From positions 1 through 64,000 of the forward strand of contig NZ_AUNE01000025.1 of assembly GCF_000447755.1 (NCBI RefSeq): 64,000 bases of DNA, given 5' to 3'. Made by a program: the position numbers and the translations under genes. Source of the DNA: Bacteriovorax sp. BSW11_IV. GTDB taxonomy: Bacteria > Bdellovibrionota > Bacteriovoracia > Bacteriovoracales > Bacteriovoracaceae. The notes under the pieces are model-generated. The model made no database searches. It was given only the letters and a program-made list of their open reading frames with translations, and was not told the origin of the DNA. Shown one piece after another: positions 15,174-22,441 of this stretch. Every line of letters begins with the position of its first letter. Position 1 is the stretch's first letter.

Positions 15174-15665
15174 TTGAAACTAAGTAATCAGATCGAATGG
15201 GCAATTCACTGTATGGAGCTACTGGCAAGAGTGCCGGATGGCATCTATATTCCCACAAAAGTATTGGCGAAGTTTCACGGCGTACCAAAAGAGTATCTTT
15301 CAAAGGCCCTTCAATGTTTAGCAGCTGCTGAACTTATTGAAGGAACTCTTGGCCCAAGAGGAGGATACCGAATTGCCAGATCTCCTTCTAAAATTAGTCT
15401 TCTGGACATCGTTGAGGCCATCGAGGGCACAAAAAAATCTTTCAATTGCCAAGAGATTCGCTTCAATAATCCATGCCTAAAAAAAGAACATAAAGATAGA
15501 AGTACGACTTGTACGATCGCAAAGGCGATGTACCAAGCTGATGAAGCTTGGCGTGCCGTCCTTAGAAAGACAAAATTATCTGATATCATCTCTGGAATTA
15601 ATAACGAAGTCCCTTCTATTATTTTTGAACTCTCTGAAGAATGGATTCAAAACGAACTTTCTTAG
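15174..15665 (+). CDS. Rrf2-family transcriptional regulator
   Basis: 163 residues from a TTG start with a weak SD. The N-terminal winged helix fits Rrf2 (MELLARVPDG, VPKEYLSKALQ, LGPRGGYRIARSP). The effector part has three cysteines spaced as in Fe-S Rrf2 proteins (FNCQE, NNPCLKK, TTCTIAK), so an iron-sulphur cluster sensing redox state, NO or iron is plausible but inferred. It is not beside isc/suf or NO-detoxification genes; an NnrS gene lies 45 kb away and carries an upstream repeat of a style Rrf2 proteins could bind. Confidence 0.85.
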   Translation: MKLSNQIEWAIHCMELLARVPDGIYIPTKVLAKFHGVPKEYLSKALQCLAAAELIEGTLGPRGGYRIARSPSKISLLDIVEAIEGTKKSFNCQEIRFNNPCLKKEHKDRSTTCTIAKAMYQADEAWRAVLRKTKLSDIISGINNEVPSIIFELSEEWIQNELS

Positions 15666-15674
15666 CAGAGAAGT

Positions 15675-16034
15675 TTAGAGATTTGGTGGGGATTGAGCTG
15701 CAAAGGAATTCTCAAGCTTCGAGCTGAAGCGTCTTCTCTTCCAATTTAAAAGCTGTTGTTCGATATCCTCTTCTAGCATTAAGTATGCTTGATAAGGATT
15801 ATGAGCAATTTTTTTTGAATAAAAATTTTCACTTAATGATTTGATATTTATTTTCCCAATATAACAGGAACTTCTTTTTTCAAATTCGAGCTTAAAAGAG
15901 CAATGCGATGGACACTTTTCTTTAAGTTGATCTACTCTCTTTTTGATCTTTTGGTATTGATTTTGATTGAGTTCAATACCGAAGAATGAAACAGTTGGAT
16001 CATTTGAGATTTGCGAGTCTCTTTTCATCAACAT
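15675..16034 (-). CDS. Small protein, possible HPF/RaiA (S30AE)-like fold
   Basis: 119 residues, cytosolic. AAGGAGG lies four bases before the ATG at 16034, and a second ATG at 16028 is also well placed. The strand/helix order resembles ribosome hibernation factors: a first helix (NQYQKIKKRVDQLKE), strands ending IGKINIKS, then a helix beginning NPYQAYLMLEEDIEQQLLN, the place where HPF has its NDPY/Ai...QL motif. The match is by pattern only and the C-terminal ribosome-dimerising domain is absent. It ends nine bases from the convergent Rrf2 gene. Confidence 0.45.
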   Translation of the reverse strand: MLMKRDSQISNDPTVSFFGIELNQNQYQKIKKRVDQLKEKCPSHCSFKLEFEKRSSCYIGKINIKSLSENFYSKKIAHNPYQAYLMLEEDIEQQLLNWKRRRFSSKLENSFAAQSPPNL

Positions 16035-16397
16035 ATGGCCTCCTTGTAATAGATTGATGGTTGAAACAACATCTATTTCGAATCTTTTTTAAGTACCCGT
16101 AAATAGAAGGTCTCAGCCACTGTCTTTTTCAAGATGGTATTTAAAATATTATCGTCAAGGCTTAGTGTTAATTTTTTTTTATTTTGAACCTTGACAATTT
16201 TTTTTTAGATACCAGCATTTCTTAAGAAGTTATATTAACGAGGAGTGTGAAATGATATGCCCACAGAGCAATCTGATCAATGTCAAAAAATTCTTTCCGC
16301 CAATGTTGATCCTAATAGTCAACAAAATTTCAGTCTTCAAATTTTTTAAAATGAACTCTTAGAAGTAGATGCATTGTTTTTAAGTAGGAGATTTCTT
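16035..16397. other. 363-base interval: divergent promoter region and leader of the Gld-like operon
   Basis: A very AT-rich interval between the HPF-like gene and the forward operon. It contains long T-runs around 16168-16206 preceded by CCTTGACA and, further on, AGGAG followed by a short open frame (listed separately). No tRNA, repeat or longer gene is visible. Confidence 0.5.
16252..16362 (+). CDS. Possible 36-residue leader peptide
   Basis: A short frame beginning ATG six bases after AGGAG (16241-16245), well placed for translation, ending 35 bases before the next gene's start. The peptide is hydrophobic in the middle (FFPPMLILIV). A second ATG five bases later opens an overlapping 30-residue frame that would use the same SD. 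Either could be a leader peptide for the operon; the good SD is the only support. Confidence 0.3.
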   Translation: MICPQSNLINVKKFFPPMLILIVNKISVFKFFKMNS

Positions 16398-16838
16398 ATG
16401 AAGTTTGTGAAAAGATATTTTAATTTGCATACGTTTAAATATTCAAATTTAGAACAAAGCATCATGTTGGTGCTAACGGCTCCCGTGATTTACTCGATGA
16501 TTATTCCTGCGATTATTTTAGATTTGTTCATTTATATTTATCAAAATATTTGTTTTCCTGTTTATGGAATTGAAAAGGTTGATCGATCTCATTATATTGC
16601 TTTTGATCGTCATAAACTTTCTTATTTAAATTCTATCCAAAAAATTAATTGTACTTATTGTAGCTATTTTAATGGCCTCATTGCATACGTCAGAGAAGTT
16701 GCTTCACGTACAGAAAAATACTGGTGTCCAATTAAACATTCGATACGAAAGAAAGGACTACATAAGAGACATAAAGAGTTTTTTGAGTATGGAGACGAAA
16801 GTTTCGTTAATGATAAACGTAATAATGTAGGAGGTTAA
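16398..16838 (+). CDS. Membrane protein with conserved CxxC and YWCPIKH motifs
   Basis: 146 residues from the ATG at 16398, preceded by TAGGAG; a longer TTG frame would swallow that SD. One or two hydrophobic segments lie at about 22-50, followed by a cytosolic tail with NCTYCSYFNGL and RTEKYWCPIKH, a set of three Cys and a His suited to metal binding. I believe this matches a conserved uncharacterised family in diverse proteobacteria, from memory of the motif. Only three bases separate it from the ABC ATPase gene, so it is the first gene of that operon, perhaps coupled to the transporter. Confidence 0.6.
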   Translation: MKFVKRYFNLHTFKYSNLEQSIMLVLTAPVIYSMIIPAIILDLFIYIYQNICFPVYGIEKVDRSHYIAFDRHKLSYLNSIQKINCTYCSYFNGLIAYVREVASRTEKYWCPIKHSIRKKGLHKRHKEFFEYGDESFVNDKRNNVGG

Positions 16839-16841
16839 ATC

Positions 16842-17579
16842 ATGCTTGAGGTTAATTCAATCTCAAAGAGATTTGGTGATTTCCATGCAGTGAAAGGGGT
16901 TAGTTTTAACGCCAATCAGGGGGAAGTATTGGGCTTTTTAGGACCCAATGGTGCTGGGAAATCAACCACAATGAAAATGATTACGGGCTTTTTAGAGGCG
17001 ACTAATGGAGATGCAATCATTTGTGGTAATTCCATACAAAAGAACACACTAGAGGCAAAAAAGAATCTTGGTTATGTGCCAGAGAATGCGCCTTTATATG
17101 AGGACATGTATGTTAGAGAGTTTTTAGAGTTCATTGCAAAGATGCGTGGAATTGAGACACATTTAATTGAAAATAGAGTTCGTGAAGTTATCAAAATGTG
17201 CGCTCTCGAATCTGTAGAATTTCAAAAAATAGAAACACTATCTAAGGGATACAAAAGAAGAGTCTCTTTGGCCCAATCATTAGTTCATGATCCAAAGGTT
17301 CTCATTTTAGATGAGCCAACTGATGGGCTCGATCCAAATCAAAAGCATGACGTAAGAGAACTGATAAAGAAGCTTGCTAAAGAAAAATGCATTTTAATTT
17401 CTACTCATATATTGGAAGAAGTTGAAGAAGTTTGTGATAGATGCATTATCATTGGAGAAGGGGAAAAATTATTTGAAGGAACTCCCAATGAGTTGAAATT
17501 GAAATCTGATAATGGGCGAATCCAAGATGTTTTTAGAGCAATTACTACTGGTCATGAAATTCAGGGAGTCGCAGTATGA
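16842..17579 (+). CDS. ABC transporter ATPase, GldA/NatA type
   Basis: 245 residues with a complete ABC domain: Walker A GPNGAGKST near 37, the Q-loop region, signature LSKGYKRR near 139, Walker B VLILDEPTDGLDP and a switch His in STHILEE. The family exports via ABC-2 permeases; in Bacteroidetes GldA works with GldF and GldG in gliding. GGAGG precedes the ATG. It overlaps the permease gene by four bases. With the next three genes it forms the common ATPase/permease/GldG-like/DUF4340 set, whose substrate is unknown; gliding cannot be assumed. Confidence 0.92.
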   Translation: MLEVNSISKRFGDFHAVKGVSFNANQGEVLGFLGPNGAGKSTTMKMITGFLEATNGDAIICGNSIQKNTLEAKKNLGYVPENAPLYEDMYVREFLEFIAKMRGIETHLIENRVREVIKMCALESVEFQKIETLSKGYKRRVSLAQSLVHDPKVLILDEPTDGLDPNQKHDVRELIKKLAKEKCILISTHILEEVEEVCDRCIIIGEGEKLFEGTPNELKLKSDNGRIQDVFRAITTGHEIQGVAV

Positions 17580-18322
17580 TGAATCGAACGATAAAGTACT
17601 TATTCATAAAAGAGTTTGCAAGTTATTTTAAAACACCATTAGGATATGTCTTTTTAGTAATGTTTTTATTTGGTATTGGTTATTTGACTTTTGAGCCGGG
17701 TCGAGGAAGTTTTTTCCATATGCGTGAAGCCTCTATGAGCTCCTTCTTTAGATACATCCCTTGGATGTTTATCTTCTTAATACCTGCTGTTAGTATGAGG
17801 CTTTGGTCTGATGAAAGAAAGTCTGGAACGATAGAGCTTCTTTTTACGATGCCTGTTACTGTAAGGGATGCCGTGCTCGCTAAATTTTTAGCATCATGGC
17901 TATTCATCGCAGTGGCATTAGCAGGAACCTTTCCAATGGTTTTAACTGTTGTCTACCTGGGAAATCCTGATCTTGGAGTGGCCCTCTTGGGGTATGTCGC
18001 TTCTTTTCTTATGGCCGGTGCGCTTCTAGCTGTAGGAGGATTTTTCTCGGCCCTTACCAAGAATCAAGTTATTAGCTTCATACTTACCGTTTGTGTAAGT
18101 TTTTTGTTGGTGATGGCCGGATCTCCACCGATTCTTGATTTTATCTCCACATTTTCACCAAAATATTTAGTAGATGTTTTCGAATCCCTTAGTGTTTTAA
18201 ATCATTTTGACTCAATAGAAAGGGGGGTTATAAGCCTAAGTGATTTATGGTTCTTTCTCGTCATGATCGTATGCTGGTTATATGGAAATATTATTCTTCT
18301 GAATGAGAATAAGGCTAATTAG
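17576..18322 (+). CDS. ABC-2 type permease, GldF-like
   Basis: 248 residues with six predicted membrane helices (about 22-40, 62-82, 105-128, 138-160, 170-192, 222-240) and the ABC-2 signature region MRLWSDERKSGTIELLFTMPV near 80-100, where the permease meets the ATPase. The ATG overlaps the ATPase stop, showing translational coupling. It supplies the inner-membrane half of the transporter. Confidence 0.9.
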   Translation: MMNRTIKYLFIKEFASYFKTPLGYVFLVMFLFGIGYLTFEPGRGSFFHMREASMSSFFRYIPWMFIFLIPAVSMRLWSDERKSGTIELLFTMPVTVRDAVLAKFLASWLFIAVALAGTFPMVLTVVYLGNPDLGVALLGYVASFLMAGALLAVGGFFSALTKNQVISFILTVCVSFLLVMAGSPPILDFISTFSPKYLVDVFESLSVLNHFDSIERGVISLSDLWFFLVMIVCWLYGNIILLNENKAN

Positions 18323-18334
18323 GAGGGCAAGGAA

Positions 18335-20308
18335 ATGGATAAGCATAACGAAAATGTTCTAAAAGTTATTCTGGGTCTATTTTCTATGACCTTGATGATT
18401 TATATTGGTTCAACTTTATTAAAAAGAGCAAGAGTAGATTTTACTCAAGAGAGATTGTATACCCTTTCTAAAGGAACAAAATCAATTCTGTCTAAGTTAG
18501 ATTCACAGGTAAAACTAAAGCTATACTACTCAAAGACTGCAGCGAATAAAGGAACTGAAGGATTAAGAGTATTTAATAACCATTATCTTTATGTTCAAGA
18601 ACTTTTACGTCAGTACGTTGCTAATTCAAGAAATAATCTTAGTCTTGAGATCATCGACCCAAGGCCAGATACTCCTGAAGAAGAAGATGCAATAGTTTAC
18701 GGGTTAAGAAAGTTTTACTTAACAGAGACAGAAAGTTATTTTTTTGGGCTTGTTGCTGAAAATGAATCTGGTACAGAAAAAGTTATCGATTTTTTTGATC
18801 CAAACCAAAAAGATAAGCTTGAGTACAAGTTAACCAAATTAATTTATACCGTACTCAATCCACAAAAGAAAACCATTGGTATTATTTCTTCTATGGATGT
18901 CATGACCGAAAATTTAAGTCCGTATATGGCACAAATTATGCGAATGCAGGGGAAAAGTGTCGATGAGTCTTGGACTGTGACCAATATGCTTTCAGATTTT
19001 TACAATATTAGAAAAATTGAAAAGGATACTAAATCTATTTCAGGAATAGATTCCTTAGTTGTAATCCATCCAAAAGGATTTTCTGATGCAACACTTTTTG
19101 CGATTGATCAATTTATATTGAAGGGTGGAAATCTACTCGTTCTTGTTGATCCTAACGCTGTTAGCGATAGAAGCGCTAGTATGCTTGGTGGGGTTTCTAG
19201 TTCTCCAGATGCTGCATTTAAAAAAATAATGGACAAATGGGGATTAGAACTAAAGACCAATACATATGCAGGGGATAAATATCTGAGCGGAGTTGGTCGA
19301 TTTAATCCAAATATGCCGGCAGGAAGGCTTCTCGCACTTGTAAATTGTAACGAGAATTGTACTGATGATTATAAAGACAATGTAACTTCTGGGATAAATA
19401 ATTCAACTTTTATTTTTCCAGGAGTTCTGGAGGCAAGCTCTGTTGAAAATGTTGAGCATACTCCAATCTTGTCCACGACGGCCAAAGGAAATAGTTATAC
19501 AGCAGTGGGGTATGAGCTAAATAATCCTGAAACTCTTTGGAATAAATTCATTGAAGGAACGAAACCTGTTGTGATGGCCTATAAAGTTGTTGGAAAGTTT
19601 AAAACTGCATTTCCTGATGGTGTAAAATCAACAGTCAATGGTAATAACAAAAATGAAAATGAAGAACCAAAGAAAGTTGAAGTTATAAAAGAGTCGTCAA
19701 AAGAAAGTGCAATTATTGTCTTCTCGGATGTTGATTTTATTAATGATCAATTTGCTTTTAAGAATACTTTTCTAGGGAAAGCTATCGCTAATGATAATAG
19801 TACTTTGTTTTTGAATAGTGTTGAGGCCCTGAACGGAGATATTGATTTGATGAGTGTTAGATCAAAAGGTCGTGTTAATCGTTCATTTGATGTCATTAAT
19901 GACATTGAATTTGAATCAGAGAAAAGGACTGCGGATAAGGTAAGAGAAATTAATTCTAGGATTTCTAAATTTCAGGCTGAACTAAATCAGTTGGGACAAA
20001 ATGCGAGCACTGAAAATATTGCACTTCTTCAAAATGAAGGTATTGAGAAGAAAAAAGAGCTCGCTAGAAGCATTGCGGTCCTTAAGAAAGAACTTCGTAA
20101 CGTAAAGCGAGAGGGGCGTGAGAGTATTGAGGCGATTGGGAAATTCTTTCAATACTTAAATACACTCTTCGTTCCAATAATCATAGTTGGTTTTGGTGTT
20201 TATTTTAATAATAAAAGAAACCGCTTGATGCGCGGAAAAAGAGTTATGAGGAATAAAGCAGATTGTAATACGAAGCAATCAACTCAACTTGAAGAGGTGA
20301 ATGTATGA
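18335..20308 (+). CDS. GldG-like ABC auxiliary protein
   Basis: 657 residues: an N-terminal membrane anchor (about 11-27), a long periplasmic region with the ABC_transp_aux/GldG pattern (RVDFTQERLYTLSKGTKSIL near 30-50, a Rossmann-like segment IDSLVVIHPKGF then ILKGGNLLVLVDP), a coiled coil (about 535-600) and a C-terminal membrane helix (about 610-628) with a basic tail. GldG proteins partner ABC-2 permeases and probably handle substrate in the periplasm. A strong SD (AGGAGG) is present, and its stop overlaps the DUF4340 start. Confidence 0.88.
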   Translation: MDKHNENVLKVILGLFSMTLMIYIGSTLLKRARVDFTQERLYTLSKGTKSILSKLDSQVKLKLYYSKTAANKGTEGLRVFNNHYLYVQELLRQYVANSRNNLSLEIIDPRPDTPEEEDAIVYGLRKFYLTETESYFFGLVAENESGTEKVIDFFDPNQKDKLEYKLTKLIYTVLNPQKKTIGIISSMDVMTENLSPYMAQIMRMQGKSVDESWTVTNMLSDFYNIRKIEKDTKSISGIDSLVVIHPKGFSDATLFAIDQFILKGGNLLVLVDPNAVSDRSASMLGGVSSSPDAAFKKIMDKWGLELKTNTYAGDKYLSGVGRFNPNMPAGRLLALVNCNENCTDDYKDNVTSGINNSTFIFPGVLEASSVENVEHTPILSTTAKGNSYTAVGYELNNPETLWNKFIEGTKPVVMAYKVVGKFKTAFPDGVKSTVNGNNKNENEEPKKVEVIKESSKESAIIVFSDVDFINDQFAFKNTFLGKAIANDNSTLFLNSVEALNGDIDLMSVRSKGRVNRSFDVINDIEFESEKRTADKVREINSRISKFQAELNQLGQNASTENIALLQNEGIEKKKELARSIAVLKKELRNVKREGRESIEAIGKFFQYLNTLFVPIIIVGFGVYFNNKRNRLMRGKRVMRNKADCNTKQSTQLEEVNV

Positions 20309-21333
20309 AATTGAAGACATTATTAATTTTTACTAGCATCTTGTTTGTAACCTCTCTCTTTGTATATATGAATGAAAATAAAAGAGGTACAGACCTTCTT
20401 GCCGGGAGTGACTATATTAAAGGTCTTGATGTAAACAAAATTCAAAAGATCTCATTAAGTTTTGGCGACAATAAGAAAATTACACTTACAAGAGATTTAA
20501 ATAGATTTGTTCTTGAGAATTATAAATCCTATCCTGCATCTGTATCTAAGGTAAACGACTTAATCTATAAAATAGCAAGTATTCAAGTCAGGGAAAAGGT
20601 GTCCTCTGATGTCAGTAAAGATGATCTTATTAATTATGAGCTGAGTGATGATAAGAGAAAATATCTTGTCGAGTTGTTCGATAATGATGGTAAGAAAACA
20701 ATATCTTTCGTCGTCGGAAAATCTCATAAAGGAAAAGGGAATTATCTCTTTAGAGAAGGCAAGAATGAAATCTATCTTTCTGAGGAAAGTCTTTGGCTAA
20801 ATTCATCATATAAAGACTTCATCAACACTGTTCTGTTAGAGGTGAAAGAGGAAGATATAGAAAAGTTATGGTTGACCTCAGACAAGAAGTTGGAGATTGT
20901 TAAAAAAGATAAAGAGTTTGTTTTTGAAGGACCTTTGGATAATAAATTTAAAAAAGAAAAAGCACAAAAGTTTGCTAAGAGTTTTTCATCAATCCAATTT
21001 GATGACTTTTACTCTCTAGCTGAACCAATGGTTCAAACTCTAAACTTTAATAAAGATATAAAAATTAAACTCAAGAATAAGTTGATATATAAGATTAGTT
21101 TTGCGAAAGAAAAAGAAGATCATTTTGTTAAGCTCACAGCTCTTTTAGATGAAGAACCGAGGTCATTTATTATTAGACAAGATGATAGTAAGCAAGAATT
21201 GCAAATGATTGAAGACGTTATAAAGGCCCAAACCGAGGCCCAACGAATAAATAGAGAAAAAGGGCCATGGGTCTATAAAATCAGTAAATCTGTATATGAA
21301 AATTTAGCAAAAGATTCTACATTTTTTCTATAA
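20305..21333 (+). CDS. DUF4340 protein, last gene of the Gld-like operon
   Basis: 342 residues with an N-terminal membrane anchor or signal (about 5-21) and a periplasmic region of two similar beta-rich modules (about 45-165 and 175-320), the DUF4340 pattern: KITLTRDLNRFVLENY, then FVVGKSHKGKGNYLFREG. DUF4340 genes habitually follow GldG-like genes. The ATG overlaps the previous stop by four bases. The stop codon lies in the left arm of the terminator at 21331. Confidence 0.85.
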   Translation: MKLKTLLIFTSILFVTSLFVYMNENKRGTDLLAGSDYIKGLDVNKIQKISLSFGDNKKITLTRDLNRFVLENYKSYPASVSKVNDLIYKIASIQVREKVSSDVSKDDLINYELSDDKRKYLVELFDNDGKKTISFVVGKSHKGKGNYLFREGKNEIYLSEESLWLNSSYKDFINTVLLEVKEEDIEKLWLTSDKKLEIVKKDKEFVFEGPLDNKFKKEKAQKFAKSFSSIQFDDFYSLAEPMVQTLNFNKDIKIKLKNKLIYKISFAKEKEDHFVKLTALLDEEPRSFIIRQDDSKQELQMIEDVIKAQTEAQRINREKGPWVYKISKSVYENLAKDSTFFL

Positions 21334-21371
21334 TTAAATAGAGGGGGCAGAGGAGCCCCTCTATTTAATTA
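21331..21371. terminator. Bidirectional terminator between convergent genes
   Basis: A perfect 16-bp inverted repeat (TAATTAAATAGAGGGG and its complement) with a 9-base loop; the T/A-rich arms serve both strands. It ends the Gld-like operon and the DoxX gene. Confidence 0.9.
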
Positions 21372-21373
21372 TT

Positions 21374-21781
21374 TTAGAGAGACATTTTATAAAGTATTCC
21401 GGACCCAATTCCAAGAATCACAGTGAATATAATAAAGTCATAGGCCTCTGTTATTCCAAGTGAAAAAGTCATACTCAAAGTAAAAATAATTAAAAGAAGA
21501 ACGCTTGCAAGTGAGGCATACTTTATAAAATTATTACTAATGAGTAATATCCCTAAAATCACCTCGACAATCGTAACAACATAACCAAGAAAATCTGAAA
21601 GACCTCTGGGAAACCAGGGATTCAGTGTTGCTGTGTATTCGAGAAATTTATCAAAATCTCCCCATACAACACCCACATTACCTGCAGGGCCTAGAAATCC
21701 TAGTCGATCGGCCACCACCCAGAAGTAGGTAATTGCTAAGGTCATTCTTATAAAGTGAAACAATCCTTTTTTCAGAGTCAT
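21374..21781 (-). CDS. DoxX-family membrane protein
   Basis: 135 residues with four predicted membrane helices and the DoxX layout: a first helix around TLAITYFWVVADRLGFLG, a loop with a Trp and Pro-rich segment, then VVTIVEVILGILL. DoxX-like proteins are inner-membrane proteins linked to redox and sulphur chemistry in some bacteria; the role is poorly defined. It is divergent from another small membrane-protein gene, and the gap contains a 13-bp perfect inverted repeat (21797-21825). Confidence 0.75.
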   Translation of the reverse strand: MTLKKGLFHFIRMTLAITYFWVVADRLGFLGPAGNVGVVWGDFDKFLEYTATLNPWFPRGLSDFLGYVVTIVEVILGILLISNNFIKYASLASVLLLIIFTLSMTFSLGITEAYDFIIFTVILGIGSGILYKMSL

Positions 21782-21796
21782 ATTTTTCTCCTTGAA

Positions 21797-21825
21797 TAAT
21801 TAAGGATATTTTATATCCTTAATTA
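21797..21825. promoter_or_regulatory. 13-bp perfect inverted repeat, candidate operator
   Basis: TAATTAAGGATAT-TTT-ATATCCTTAATTA in the 80-base divergent gap between the DoxX gene and the membrane-protein gene at 21862. The 13-3-13 symmetry resembles the 12-3-12 element upstream of the NnrS gene (60862). There is no T-run after it in either direction, so an operator is likelier than a terminator. Confidence 0.55.
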
Positions 21826-21861
21826 GTGTTTTGCAAATAATATCAAAAAGGGGAGGTAAAA

Positions 21862-22281
21862 GTGAGTAATGACTTAAGATGGCGAGTGTTCTTTTCGCTA
21901 TTAGCGATAGGAAATGTCATTAATGGGCTTTGGATGTTGATTTCACCAAATCATTGGTACTTGAATTTACCTGGGCGTATACCTGATTTTGGACCTATGA
22001 ATGAGCATTTCATCAGAGATATGGGCTGCATCTTCATTATGCTTGCGATTATTTGTGTAAAGGCCATATATCAAAGTTCGTGGCGCTCCCATGCGTTTTT
22101 TATTCTACAGTTGTGGTTCATTCCTCACGCTGTAATTCATTTATTTGATACTCTAAGAGGGCTCGTGTCTATGGAGCATTTATATATGGATATTCCTCTT
22201 TGTTATGGACCGCCAATTCTGATAGCGATCATGCAATATATTTTTCACAAAGAGACTCAAGAAAAGGACAGATCACGATGA
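21862..22281 (+). CDS. Four-helix membrane protein, unknown
   Basis: 139 residues from a GTG with a strong SD (GGGGAGG). There are four predicted membrane helices (about 9-28, 52-68, 77-97, 112-128) and several histidines in or near them (NEHFIRD, PHAVIHL), which could bind metal or haem. It overlaps the start of a 42-residue membrane peptide gene, so the two are made together. No family recognised; the divergent DoxX gene probably shares its control. Confidence 0.6.
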   Translation: MSNDLRWRVFFSLLAIGNVINGLWMLISPNHWYLNLPGRIPDFGPMNEHFIRDMGCIFIMLAIICVKAIYQSSWRSHAFFILQLWFIPHAVIHLFDTLRGLVSMEHLYMDIPLCYGPPILIAIMQYIFHKETQEKDRSR

Positions 22282-22406
22282 AAACTTTTTTCTTTATTTT
22301 GTGTGGCCTCTTTTTGGGAGCGGCACCAATTTTAAATTACTATTTTACCCATGGGCCTTCGTGTCCATGTCATGCTATTGATCCATTCAAAAAAAAGGAC
22401 GCCTAG
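22278..22406 (+). CDS. 42-residue membrane peptide with CPCH motif
   Basis: The ATG overlaps the preceding stop (ATGA) and an AAGGAC lies eight bases upstream. The peptide has one hydrophobic helix or uncleaved signal (about 3-22) and a tail containing SCPCHAID, a plausible metal or haem ligand set. The stop codon lies in the loop of the terminator at 22391. Translational coupling to the four-helix protein supports it as real. Confidence 0.6.
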   Translation: MKTFFFILCGLFLGAAPILNYYFTHGPSCPCHAIDPFKKKDA

Positions 22407-22424
22407 AAGCGTCCTTTCTTTTTA
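22391..22424 (+). terminator. Intrinsic terminator with GGACGC stem
   Basis: AAAGGACGC-CCTAGAA... folds as a 9-bp stem AAAGGACGC/GCGTCCTTT with a 6-7 base loop, followed by CTTTTT. The loop holds the stop codon of the 42-residue gene. Confidence 0.8.
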
Positions 22425-22441
22425 TAAATGTAATTTGAAAA

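Noticed and set aside
14938-15303. Minus-strand frame spanning the 15066 terminator and the Rrf2 start
   Set aside because: It crosses a strong terminator and two well-supported genes on the other strand.
16842-21333. Calling the ABC operon a gliding-motility system
   Set aside because: Only GldA/F/G-like parts are present; GldG-like and DUF4340 genes are common in non-gliding bacteria and no other gld or spr genes are seen.
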